From Paulinella micropora (taxonomy: Eukaryota; Cercozoa; Imbricatea; Euglyphida), in the NCBI GenBank assembly GCA_009731375.1, contig BJOX01000057.1, forward strand, positions 942,854-1,005,785: a stretch of DNA of 62,932 bases, read 5' to 3'. Made by a program: the position numbers and the translations under genes. This document shows, piece by piece, positions 1 to 26,382 of this stretch (position 1 is the first letter of the stretch; each line of letters opens with the position of its first letter). The notes beneath the pieces are model-generated. The model was not told the DNA's origin. It saw only the letters and a program-made list of their open reading frames with translations, and searched no databases.

Positions 1-41
1 CATGCCAACACACACACACACACACAGACACACACACACAG

Positions 42-118
<77 letters not shown>
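1..118. repeat. (CA)n microsatellite
   Basis: Nearly pure CA dinucleotide array with a few GA and GC interruptions. It lies just upstream of the first visible MORN exon and is probably intronic or 5' flanking. No gene is visible in 119-253. Confidence 0.9.
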
Positions 119-120
<2 letters not shown>

Positions 121-253
121 TACGCGCATATGAGCACGTGAACACTTCTCCTCCGTTAACACTTCTCCTCCGTCACGCGTGCGCCGGATTCCCGTGAAAG
201 TTTGGCGGAAATGAATTTTGCTTCTAAGAACTTCGCTGGGGTTTGGTGCGCAG

Positions 254-6196
<5,943 letters not shown>

Positions 6197-6687
6197 ACCG
6201 GCCGAGCCCGACACATGGAACACGAGTCGAACATGTGTCCGTTTTTTCGGGAAATCACCGCCAATACCGGCTAAGCGGTTACTCACAGGGGATTCAATAT
6301 CTTACCACGGTGTCACGCCTGTGGCCTCAAAATAACCTTTCTTTCATCTGAACGTATTTTGCGGGGGTTTTATTGCCCTGAGGCCTCTGCACTCGGGAAT
6401 GTTTCGCTGCGTTTGCGTCCCGTCTTCCTTATCAACAGCAGCCCCTTCCGGGCTACGGCTGCCTGCTTCCGTGATTATTACACACGATCCATTCAAGCAG
6501 CAAAAGCGACCATCTTTGAACTCAGCCTTCTCAATCATAGTCTCAGCACGTCATAGAAAGCCATAGTTCCAAGCTTTAAAGCCATGGCTTCAGCATTGTC
6601 ATAGAGTATCAGCCGCGAACATCAAATCAAAGTTGAGTGGTTTAACATGGATGTGCGTTTGTAGTTAGCGAGAAAACTATCTATCTC

Positions 6688-6734
<47 letters not shown>

Positions 6735-6735
6735 C

Positions 6736-6806
<71 letters not shown>

Positions 6807-6930
6807 GTCTGTCTACTTATCAGCTGACTGGCTTGTGACGTCGTGCCGCTTGCCTCCAACGCCACTGCAGATGGATACTCTACTCTTGTATCCTATTTTC
6901 TTCCTCTCTAGTAGCTTTCCGTGGACCATT

Positions 6931-6987
<57 letters not shown>

Positions 6988-8832
6988 CATCCATCTATCT
7001 ATCTATCTATATCTATATATCCATCTAGCATGTCTGAGATGAGGGTCACCTCATGACGACAACCAGTCATGCATGTAAATGCTACACATATGCCTTCATG
7101 AACGCCTGTTGCAAATGGCAAGGGATGGTTTTTACGCAAATCATGCCATCCTACACTGTTTTAAAACGTACTGCAAAAATTTGAGTGAGAACAGTGGTAG
7201 TCACGGGTAGTAATTGGTTGAGTCATGGGAACCTCTTGATATTCCAAGGCCCGGGACACGCAAGCGGCAAATGAGGCCAAGTTAATAGTTGGGTGACGTA
7301 TGAAAATGCTGACTGAGTACATCTGCCAGGAAAGCCCTGCCTCGTCTTGAGCTTTTTAATACCTGCTTCAGCTCAGAACCGTCCGACTGTCGTATTAATA
7401 GCAACCGAAATAACCAACCTGCATTCCTTGAAAAATCTACTGCTGTCAATTGATCTCAAATCGTTTCCAAGATCGGTGGCATGAAAGTTACCAAAAGACT
7501 CTGGATCGGTCACTCAATTATAAATAGTTTATTCAATATCCTTTCCTGACAGACCGTAGGCTCAGGCTGTTTGTCCTTTCTTTCCGACAATGCCAGGCAT
7601 TGACCGCGGCACTTGAAATTCTCAGCTACACTGTCAGCAACCGTGACGAAAAGATTTCGAGTTGGGTGGGCTAGTGAGCGGCAAGCGTTTTGTATATAGC
7701 AGTTTGGAAAATGTCAACTGATAGGGAAAATTAGGCAAAACACCAATTGAATTGCACATTAAGTTTCACGTCTCGGATGGAAAATCAATGCAATTGCTGA
7801 CTCTTGTATATTGTATTAATACCTTGAATTTCTATCATTAGAGTCTATCTATCAAGTTGGATGATTATCAACTTCATATTTCCTGTGGTATTAATCATGA
7901 TATAACTTGAAAGCCCGGCCGGGAGATATCACATACTATGGTCGGATACTATGGGTTTTTTTTTTAAGTGCCACGGTTCAAGTTTTTTTTTTTCAAAGTT
8001 TTTTTTCTTCAAGTTTCTTTTTTTTTTCAACTTTTTTTTTTTCAAATTTTTTTTCCGTGGCACTCAACTCTACGAGTGACAAGTATTTTTTTCACTTTTC
8101 ACCAATCAACTTTCAAAGATATTAATAGAATACTTGCCACTAGTAGCCGGGATACTACAAGGATCATCGAGTCTATTCAAAACAGTGCGTAAAAAAATGG
8201 GAGACTGACACTGTAGTATGGAGAAGCCTGCCGCCGGGGCCCGGGCAAGTTCTGCTGCATTTGAGAGTCTTCTTGAAAAGCTAACGGGAAAATGGAAGTA
8301 AAATGAACTGTTACTGTAAAAGTACTTATTAATACAGGCCGGATCGTGAGTTGGGATATTTAATACAAACCCAAGGGGTAATTATATCGTCACGGCGTGG
8401 CAACGAACTTTAATATTAATAAAGATCTCTATGCTGGCTGCATTAAGTCCTGACTCCTGAGAGCAGGTGAAATACTAGTAAATAGCAGAGCGGTCACTTC
8501 GTTTATTTACGTAGATTTCTACTTCTTGCTACCGGACCGGTCAAAAAGAGTGAAAAGTCAACGGCAATTGTTTTCGCCGGTCGTTAAAGTGCTCAGTTTG
8601 ATAGGATTCATGAATCGGATGGTTGTCAACTTGGACACTTCTGAGCCGCCTGTCCCACAACTTGCGATTTGCTTTGACAGTAAGTTGCTAGTCATACTAT
8701 GATCATACAAAGGAGAAACTGTTAGGCATCGGTTCAAATTTCCTGTCAGGGAGGAATTCAGCCTTGTGATCCTTCTCGTTGTGATTTCGCTGTCTCTGTG
8801 TGGATTGCATACGACAAAAAGTACTTACATGT
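6197..8832. other. Intergenic region between MORN gene and kinase gene (tail to tail)
   Basis: No coding signal found. It holds (CTAT)n arrays at about 6679-6815 and 6931-7010, a poly-T-rich stretch at 7953-8055, a block at 6245-6535 related to 34.4-35.07 kb, and a block at 8439-8519 repeated at 57,772-57,846. The rest is single copy within the window. Confidence 0.6.
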
Positions 8833-18548
<9,716 letters not shown>

Positions 18549-18598
18549 CTTGCTGTGTTTGCTTGCTTTTTGCCGAGTTAGATGGAGATAGGTAGGCC

Positions 18599-18629
<31 letters not shown>

Positions 18630-19143
18630 GTATGTATGTATGTATGTATGTGTGTGTGTGTGTTTGTGTGTATGTGTGTATGTGTGTATGTATGTATGTA
18701 TGTATATATATGTGTATGTATGTATGTATGTATGAATGTATGTATGTATGTATGTATGTATGTATGTGTGTGTGTGTATGTATGTATATGCATGTATGTA
18801 ATGTATGTATGTATGTATTTATGTATTTATGTATGTATGTATGTGTGTGTGTGTGTACGTACGTATGTATGTATGTATTGTATGTATGTATGCATGTATG
18901 CATGTATGTATGGATGTGTATTTATGTATTTATGTATGTATGTATGTGTGTGTGTGTGTGTACGTATGTACGTACGTATGTATGTATGTATTGTATGTAT
19001 GTATGTATGTACATATGTATGTATGTATGTATGTATGTATGTGTGTATGACATATGTATGTATGTATGTACATATGTAGTATGTATGTACATTATGTATG
19101 TATGTATGTATTTATGGTATGTATGTATGTACAGTGTATGTAC

Positions 19144-19174
<31 letters not shown>

Positions 19175-19190
19175 TGTATGTATTTGGCTT
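18549..19190. repeat. (TG)n and (GTAT)n arrays 5' of the kinase
   Basis: About 600 nt of GTAT, GTGT and GTAC arrays. At 19,184-19,206 on the plus strand a fragment GGCTTCTCTAGCACCA resembles kinase exon-6 echoes but in inverse orientation. Confidence 0.85.
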
Positions 19191-19522
19191 CTCTAGCACC
19201 AGTGTGTATGTGTGTGTGTCTATGTGTGTGTGTTTTTTTAATATCAATGTGTGTCTGTGTGTGTTTGTTTGTGTTGTGTTGTGTGTGTGTGTGTGTTTGT
19301 GTGTGTTTGTGTTTGTGTTTTTTTCCTTGCCCTCCTTTCTTGTTGGCTTTATTATTGTGCTTGCTTTTCTTGTTGAGTGCTTCTAGAAAGACTGTTTCTA
19401 GAAACGTTTCTAGAAGCATCCAACCAATTTTTCATAAGTGTTGTATGTACAGGAAAACCACATATGGCAAGATATGTAGGTAGGTAGGTAGGTAGGTAGG
19501 TAGGTAGGTAGGTAGGTAGGTT

Positions 19523-19595
<73 letters not shown>

Positions 19596-19601
19596 GTAGG
19601 T

Positions 19602-19661
<60 letters not shown>

Positions 19662-20235
19662 ACGCCGAACAAATGAATAAACAGTTTGATAAAGCAAGTT
19701 GAAATGACACAATGCACAGTACAACTACTATCTTACATGCGTGACCAAGAACAAGCCATGAAACCACTCGCAAACACAAGTAGCACATACTATGCCAAAA
19801 TGTGTGGGAAGAAATGCTTACTTTTTTTCCACAAACCCATATATTTGCGAAACGCGCTTGGTTACTGTAATACGGAGCTTTTTTCTGCCACAAAACAGCA
19901 TGTATTTCGCAAAACATATCCGCAGTTATCGGTCATGAACAAAATATGCCTGAACTTTTTTGTCAGACTATGCTTTGCACATTTATTTCACAGCTTTATT
20001 GCGAACGCGTAATTCTGACCATTCTTTGTGGTGCTTTGGCTTGGGTTTTGGTCGGCAACTGCACTCTGAAAAAAATTGTCCGGAAAGATTCTGTCTTGGG
20101 CCGGTCAGACTATGAATTTAGTCATATCAAAGAAATTTGCTCCATTATTTTACTAAGCAGCCTGACAGTAAAGCAGAAGATGCAAGCGCTAGCGCTAGTA
20201 GTGGTATTAATATAATATCGCTGCAGCAGTTCAAT
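19191..20235. other. Non-coding stretch with short microsatellites
   Basis: T/G-rich sequence to 19,370, (GTAG)n/(GATA)n at 19,473-19,600, (GA)n at 19,607-19,655, then about 570 nt of unique sequence with only short ORFs and no recognisable gene. A kinase 5' UTR or first exon could lie here. Confidence 0.5.
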
Positions 20236-20246
20236 CCATCAAAAAA

Positions 20247-20405
20247 GCTTCTTCTTGTTCTTCTTGTTCTTCTTCTTCTTCTTCTTCTTCTTCTTCTTCT
20301 TCTTCTTCTTCTTCTTCTTCTTCTTCTTCTTCTTCTTCTTCTTCTTCTTCTTCTTCTTCTTCTTCTTCTTCTTCTTCTTCTTCTTCTTCTTCTTCTTCTT
20401 CTTCT

Positions 20406-20441
<36 letters not shown>

Positions 20442-22185
20442 TAGGAGTATCTGTTTTTCTTATTCAGCCAACGGGAAAAACGATAAAAATAACCCGATAA
20501 TGATGCAGAGTTTGCAATCATAACCGCGTTGAATTTATGTTTTAACCCGAATACTAACCCGAATTACTTACAGCTTCAACATAAGAGTGGAGAGCAGATT
20601 CTTCTTCTTCTTCTTCTTCTTCTTCTTCTTCTTCTTCTTCTTCTTCTTCTTCTTCTTCTTCTTCTTCTTCTTCTTCTTCTTCTTCTTCTTCTTCTTCTTC
20701 TTCTTCGTCTTCGTCTTCTTCTTCTTCTTCTTCTTCTTCTTCTTCTCCTCCTCCTCCTCCTCCTCCTCTTCTTCTTCTTCTTTCTTTCTTTCTTCTTCTT
20801 TCTTTCTTTCTTTCTTTAGGAGTATCTGTTTTTCTTATTCAGCTGACGGGAAACTTCTTTTTCTTCTTCTTCTTCTTCTTCTTCTTCTTCTTCTTCTTCT
20901 TCTTCTTCTTCATCTTCTTCTTCTTCGTCTTCTTCTTCTTCTTCTTCTTCTTCTTTGCCTTTGCCTTTGATTTAATGAAGTTACTTTGACAAGTGACCTC
21001 TGGTCATCCATACAATTTTCTTCTTCTTCTTCTTCTTCTTCTTCTTCTTCTTCTTCTTCTTCTTCTTCTTTCTTCTTCTTTCTTCTTCTTCTTCTTTCTT
21101 CTTCTTTCTTCTTCTTCTTCTTCTTCTTCTTCTTCTTCTTTCTTCTTTCTTCTTTCTTCTTCTTCTTTCTTCTTCTTCGTCTTCTTCTTCTTCTTCTTCT
21201 TCTTCTTCTTCTTCTTCTTCTTCTTCTTTCTTTCTTTTTCTTCTTCTTCTTCTTCTTCTTCTTCTTCTTTCTTCTTTCTTCTCCTTTCTTCTTTCTCCTT
21301 TCTTCTTTCTTCTTTCTTCTTTCTTCTTTCTTCTTTCTTCTTTCTTCTTTCTTCTTTCTTCTTTCTTTCTTTCTTTCTTTCTTCTTTCTTCTTTCTTCTT
21401 TCTTCTTTCTTCTTTCTTCTTTCTTCTTTCTTCTTTCTTCTTTCTTCTTTCTTCTTTCTTCTTTCTTCTTTCTTCTTTCTTCTTTCTTCTTTCTTCTTTC
21501 TTCTTTCTTCTTTCTTCTTTCTTCTTTCTTCTTTCTTCTTTCTTCTTTCTTCTTTCTTCTTCTTTCTTCTTTCTTCTTTTTCTTCTTTCTTCTTTCCTCT
21601 TCTTTCTTCTTTCTTCTTTCTTCTTTCTTCTTCTTTCTTCTTCTTTCTTCTTTGTTCTTTCTTCTTTCTTCTTTCTTCTTCCTTCTTCCTTCTTCCTTCT
21701 TCCTTCTTCCTTCTTCCTTCTTCCTTCTCCTTCTTCCTTCTTCCTTCTTCCTTCTTCTTTCTTCTTTCTTCTTTCTTCTTTCTTCTTTTTTCTTTTTTCT
21801 TCTTTCTTTCTTCCTTCTTCCTTCTTCTTTCTTCCTTCTTCCTTCTTCCTTCTTCTTTCTTCTTTCTTCTTTCTTCTTCCTTCTTCCTTCTTCCTCCTTC
21901 CTCCTTCCTCCTTCCTCCTTCTTCCTTCTTCCTTCTTCCTTCTTCCTTCTTCTTCCTTCTTCCTTCTTCCTTCTTCCTCCTTCTTCCTTCCTCCTTCTTC
22001 CTTCTTCCTTCTTCCTTCTTCCTTCTTCCTTCTTCTTCTTCCTTCTTCCTTCTTTCTTCTTCTTCTTCTTCTTCTTCTTCTTCTTCTTCTTCTTCTTCTG
22101 TACGTCCTCCTCCTCCTGCTTTTGCTTCTTCTTCTTCTTCTTCTTCTTCTTCTTCTTCTTCTTCTTCTTCTTCTTCTTCTTTACC
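20247..22185. repeat. 1.9-kb polypyrimidine (CTT/TTCC/TTTC)n tract
   Basis: Almost only C and T on the plus strand. It is broken by short unique islands at about 20,442-20,600, 20,816-20,858 and 20,955-21,018. Two islands share GGAGTATCTGTTTTTCTTAT and TCAGC(C/T)(A/G)ACGGGAAA, so the tract holds a duplicated segment about 376 bp apart. Confidence 0.9.
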
Positions 22186-22760
22186 TAGACATGCATACAT
22201 ATACATACTGACATACATACATGACATACACACATACATATATATCAGTATATATTTATATTATAATTAATTATTATATGTTTATGTATACACATATATA
22301 TTCACACATATACCAGACATATAAATTGTATTTAAAAATTTTAGCATAAATGGTCCCGTCCGAACGACCCGCAACACTCTTAATTTAATACAAAGCCACA
22401 AGGAACCAGAGGATCGTTCAGATAGGACAGGGATACCGATGTAACAGAAGTAATCAACCGAAACATTATGTATACTGAAGGTATCGAAACTATCCTGCAG
22501 ATACAGTAAGGGTTGAACCTGTGACAGAACGGTCAAATGTATGCGTCCACACACTCCACCTTGTGGTTCAGAACTAGATCGCAGTACGGTCTGAGCCCCT
22601 TTTTGACATGAAAAATGCATGTTGTTCAAGCCGGCCCTCACTTTTTAATACTGCAGTGACCCGATTTTTTCGGGACGGTGTTGATTTTTGGAAGAGGTCG
22701 TGAAATTTCCCATGTCAAAAATTGTGTCTGTGCACTCGTTCAAGTTTCGTTGTTGATATT
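22186..22760. other. Unique sequence upstream of the retrotransposon
   Basis: CATA/AT-rich start, then about 450 nt of unique sequence. A 119-codon minus-strand ORF (22,282-22,641) shows no recognisable domain, so no gene is called. Confidence 0.5.
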
Positions 22761-23004
22761 TGTAGCTCCTTCTATCTATAGCCGGTAAAAAGTACCTTTT
22801 CCTGGTGACAGGTGCACCAGCTTGTTTTTCAGTATTATTTGTCCGGATTGGACCTGATGCCATTTTATTCCTGGTCTGTTTTGCCGTTTTCCTTTTTTTG
22901 GCTTCACTGAGCTAATACAACGCAGGAGACATCATTCTCATTCTTGAGGACTGTGTTTGGTTGTATTGCCGACTTTTTTTCTAGCTATCGTTGGGGGCAT
23001 TACA
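22761..23004 (+). repeat. 5' LTR
   Basis: Begins TGTAG and ends TTACA, giving TGTA...TACA inverted termini. About 225 nt from ATAGCCGGTAAAAA to GGGGGCATTACA match the 3' copy. The first 17 nt differ. Confidence 0.75.
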
Positions 23005-23006
23005 TT

Positions 23007-23024
23007 TGGAGTCCACATCACTAG
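23007..23024 (+). promoter_or_regulatory. Candidate primer-binding site
   Basis: TGGAGTCCACATCACTAG lies 2 nt after the LTR end. A PBS pairs with a tRNA 3' end and so starts TGG. The matching tRNA was not identified. Confidence 0.45.
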
Positions 23025-23997
23025 GGTGATTTCTTTCTGCTTTGCCACACAGGCAAAAGAGTGAATTTTCACTGACCTGTCTCACACGGGGACGTCAGAC
23101 GAAAACAAATACTCCAACACAGCTCCCTCATAACTCTTTCACAAAACAAATAATTTGATTGGTCTCAAGCAGGTGTCTCGTACCNNNNNNNNNNNNNNNN
23201 NNNNNNNNNNNNNNNNNNNNNNNNNNNNNNNNNNNNNNNNNNNNNNNNNNNNNNNNNNNNNNNNNNNNNNNNNNNNNNNNNNNNNNNNNNNNNNNNNNNN
23301 NNNNNNNNNNNNNNNNNNNNNNNNNNNNNNNNNNNNNNNNNNNNNNNNNNNNNNNNNNNNNNNNNNNNNNNNNNNNNNNNNNNNNNNNNNNNNNNNNNNN
23401 NNNNNNNNNNNNNNNNNNNNNNNNNNNNNNNNNNNNNNNNNNNNNNNNNNNNNNNNNNNNNNNNNNNNNNNNNNNNNNNNNNNNNNNNNNNNNNNNNNNN
23501 NNNNNNNNNNNNNNNNNNNNNNNNNNNNNNNNNNNNNNNNNNNNNNNNNNNNNNNNNNNNNNNNNNNNNNNNNNNNNNNNNNNNNNNNNNNNNNNNNNNN
23601 NNNNNNNNNNNNNNNNNNNNNNNNNNNNNNNNNNNNNNNNNNNNNNNNNNNNNNNNNNNNNNNNNNNNNNNNNNNNNNNNNNNNNNNNNNNNNNNNNNNN
23701 NNNNNNNNNNNNNNNNNNNNNNNNNNNNNNNNNNNNNNNNNNNNNNNNNNNNNNNNNNNNNNNNNNNNNNNNNNNNNNNNNNNNNNNNNNNNNNNNNNNN
23801 NNNNNNNNNNNNNNNNNNNNNNNNNNNNNNNNNNNNNNNNNNNNNNNNNNNNNNNNNNNNNNNNNNNNNNNNNNNNNNNNNNNNNNNNNNNNNNNNNNNN
23901 NNNNNNNNNNNNNNNNNNNNNNNNNNNNNNNNNNNNNNNNNNNNNNNNNNNNNNNNNNNNNNNNNNNNNNNNNNNNNNNNNNNNNNNNNNNNNNNNN

Positions 23998-26382
23998 CAT
24001 AGTGATGGAGAGGAGATCACAGTGGAGGAACAATAGTGGGTGCAAGATCACTATGACCTCACTAAAGAAGAGTTTGATAACAAGATGGGGGTAGAGAAGG
24101 ACACCTATGTGTGGATCCCTCAGGATCAAAGAAGAGAGAAAAGTCGTGCTAAGAAGGATGTCTATATCCTATTATCAAACACAGCACAGCTCCTCGGCAA
24201 ACTGGTCTCTGATCCAGAAGAGAGAAAGAAGATACAGCATATCAAGTTTGGGGACACACACACCCACCTTGAATTACTCGATGCTATCTTTGGGGTGTAC
24301 ACTCAAACCCTGATTTGGGAACGTACATACGGCCCACGATGTGAGGGTTACCTCCAGTACACAAACCCAAGAGCAACGGCCAGATTCCTCGCGACTGGTC
24401 AGGAGGCAGTCGATGTAACAAAAATGAAGACCAATCTGGGTTCGAAAAACTCGAGTGGCATATTTCATTTTTTTACAATGGAAATAAAGGCCTTGGAGGA
24501 GGGGAAGGCAGAGATGGAAAAAAGCATTAAGGCAGCAGGAGAAACTCATCCTGTGATTGATGAGTTAGAGAAGACCGACAGAGTTCTGACCAAGATCAGA
24601 CTGTTGATGGGTGCGTTACTGCACAAGGAGGCATGGAAGAGATGGATTCCTACCAAGGATCACTCTGTCCTTAAATCACTTAGTAACGCACCACCGGTCG
24701 CCAACAAAGCAGGTGTTGACCAATATGTGGAGAAATATAATTTTCTCAGATCTGCTTCTGAATTGGTGGCCTTTATCACTCATGCTCAAAAGCTGGTGAT
24801 ATCTGAGAAGAAGAAGGCGAAAGAGAATGAGGAGTTCGAGAAGACGATGAGACTGGAAAGAATGAAAGCAAAAGTGAGTGGTGCAAAGACACACCCTCCG
24901 ACATATTTGACCCCACCAGCTCCTGCCCCACCAGCCCCTGCACCCTCGGGCTCAACTACGGTGGTGGTCACAAACACGGAGAAGAAGGACAGACAGAACA
25001 TCATAAATGCCTTCAAGGGGAAGAAAGGAGGAGTGGCAAGTCTCATGCTATATGCCAAGACGAGCTCAGACAAAGACTCTGATGCTTCGCTTTTGAGCAA
25101 GCTCAAAGAGATCAATGCCTGCATGAAGGCTTTTCCTTGCGACGAAACGCAGGAATACGAGGCCCTTGTTACTGTTTTTGACCAATCTCTAGTCTCGGAG
25201 GGATTTGATCTGACACAGTACAAGTTTTTGAGAAAGAAGGAGGAGATTAAGAGAAACAATGCAACAGGCCTAGACGCTCAGTGTGAACTGGCGGTGGCCA
25301 CACTCATTTCATATTTTCAATCTCATGGATACCAGCATCTCTGCACTGGTACTCTCATAGGATTTGAAATCTTTGAGACAGTGGCGATGAGTTTGAGGAG
25401 TGCTGTTGGCTTGGCGGCGACCCTTACGGAGGTAGTTTCCTCCTATGGGCTATTCTATGGCCGCAAGTCGATCATCCTCTATTTCTTTTCGGCGTTACAC
25501 ACAGTTAACCCGAGTAAGCTTACTCAGCTCATACAACAATGCTCGACGTTTAGCTCAGTGAAGTCCAAGAACTTCCTCGAGACACACGTGTTCGAAAATA
25601 CGGTTCAAAGCGTTGCTCCGTCAGCACTGTTTCAAGAAGTGATGAGTGCATGCTCAAACATGGACTCGCTCACGGAGGCACATACGGCACAGGCAGGCGG
25701 TGTACCTGTTGGCGCACAAGCCACGTACACAAACAGAGTTGCCGGTTGGAAGAGACAGAGAGAGCCAGACCTGAAGACCGCATGTTGGAGGTGGTTCGCG
25801 GGCTTGCAGTGTAAGGCACAGATGGAGAACAGAGACTGCTCTTTCAATCATGATAGGCAGAACCCAACAGCAAGGGCAAATTTTCTGAGCAGGACGGAAG
25901 GCAAGGAACCGGGCCTTTTCAATATGCTTCAGATTGCCGCTGTGAACGAAGGTTGGTATGCCAATATGTGTGATGATGAGGAGTTACGAGAGGCAATCAT
26001 TACCTACATGAAGAGGATGAAGGAGAAGAAGGAGGAAAGGGAGAGACAAAAGAACTTAAAGGCCTCTCAAAGAGGACGAGAAGGAGGAGCAGGAGCAGGA
26101 GGACGAGGAGGAGGAGGAGGAGGAGGAGGACGAGGAACATGGAGAGGAGCCTCGAGGTGGCAGGGAACCCCTCAGAGAGGAAGAGGAGGAGGTCGGGGAT
26201 ATACCCCTTATGGAGGGAGAGCTGTTCGAGCTCCAGCCCCCCCACCCAGAGGAGGAGGAGGCTCGTGGGCAAGCTCCAACCCAAATTTCGGTCGAGCTCA
26301 GGCCTACAACACTGCCTCGGAGACCGATACGTCATCCTACCCGGACACTACTCAAGGTAATCGTTTCGAGGTGGTGGAATGA
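23998..26382 (+). CDS. Retrotransposon Gag-like protein (5' part in gap)
   Basis: The frame is open from the N gap, has a TAG at 24,034-24,036 (after VEEQ), then runs 782 codons to TGA at 26,380-26,382. The first in-frame ATG after TAG is at 24,085. No Met is needed if translation starts in the gap. Features: charged helical N-terminal half, a Pro/Ala linker (about 24,910-24,950), a CX8CX8CX3H cluster (from 25,783, CWRWFAGLQC) resembling a CCCH zinc finger instead of the usual CCHC knuckle, then a Gly/Arg-rich RGG-type tail (about 26,070-26,275). Together these suit an RNA-binding Gag. Pol continues in the same frame after the TGA. Confidence 0.75.

Noticed and set aside
1-118. Telomere or subtelomere repeat
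   Set aside because: The array is CA dinucleotide, not a telomeric hexamer or heptamer. No TTTAGGG- or TTAGGG-type units were seen.
20986-22270. 400-425 codon ORFs of Ser/Phe/Leu on the plus strand and Lys/Glu on the minus strand
   Set aside because: Products of the CTT/GAA repeat tract only.
22282-22641. 119-codon minus-strand ORF upstream of the LTR
   Set aside because: No domain, no clear codon pattern, no splice context; length expected by chance.
24034-26382. Reassigned stop codons in the nuclear code
   Set aside because: TAG, TGA and TAA each end other predicted genes here (6,196; 57,448 and 33,937; 8,833), so a general reassignment is unlikely. Readthrough or decay is simpler.
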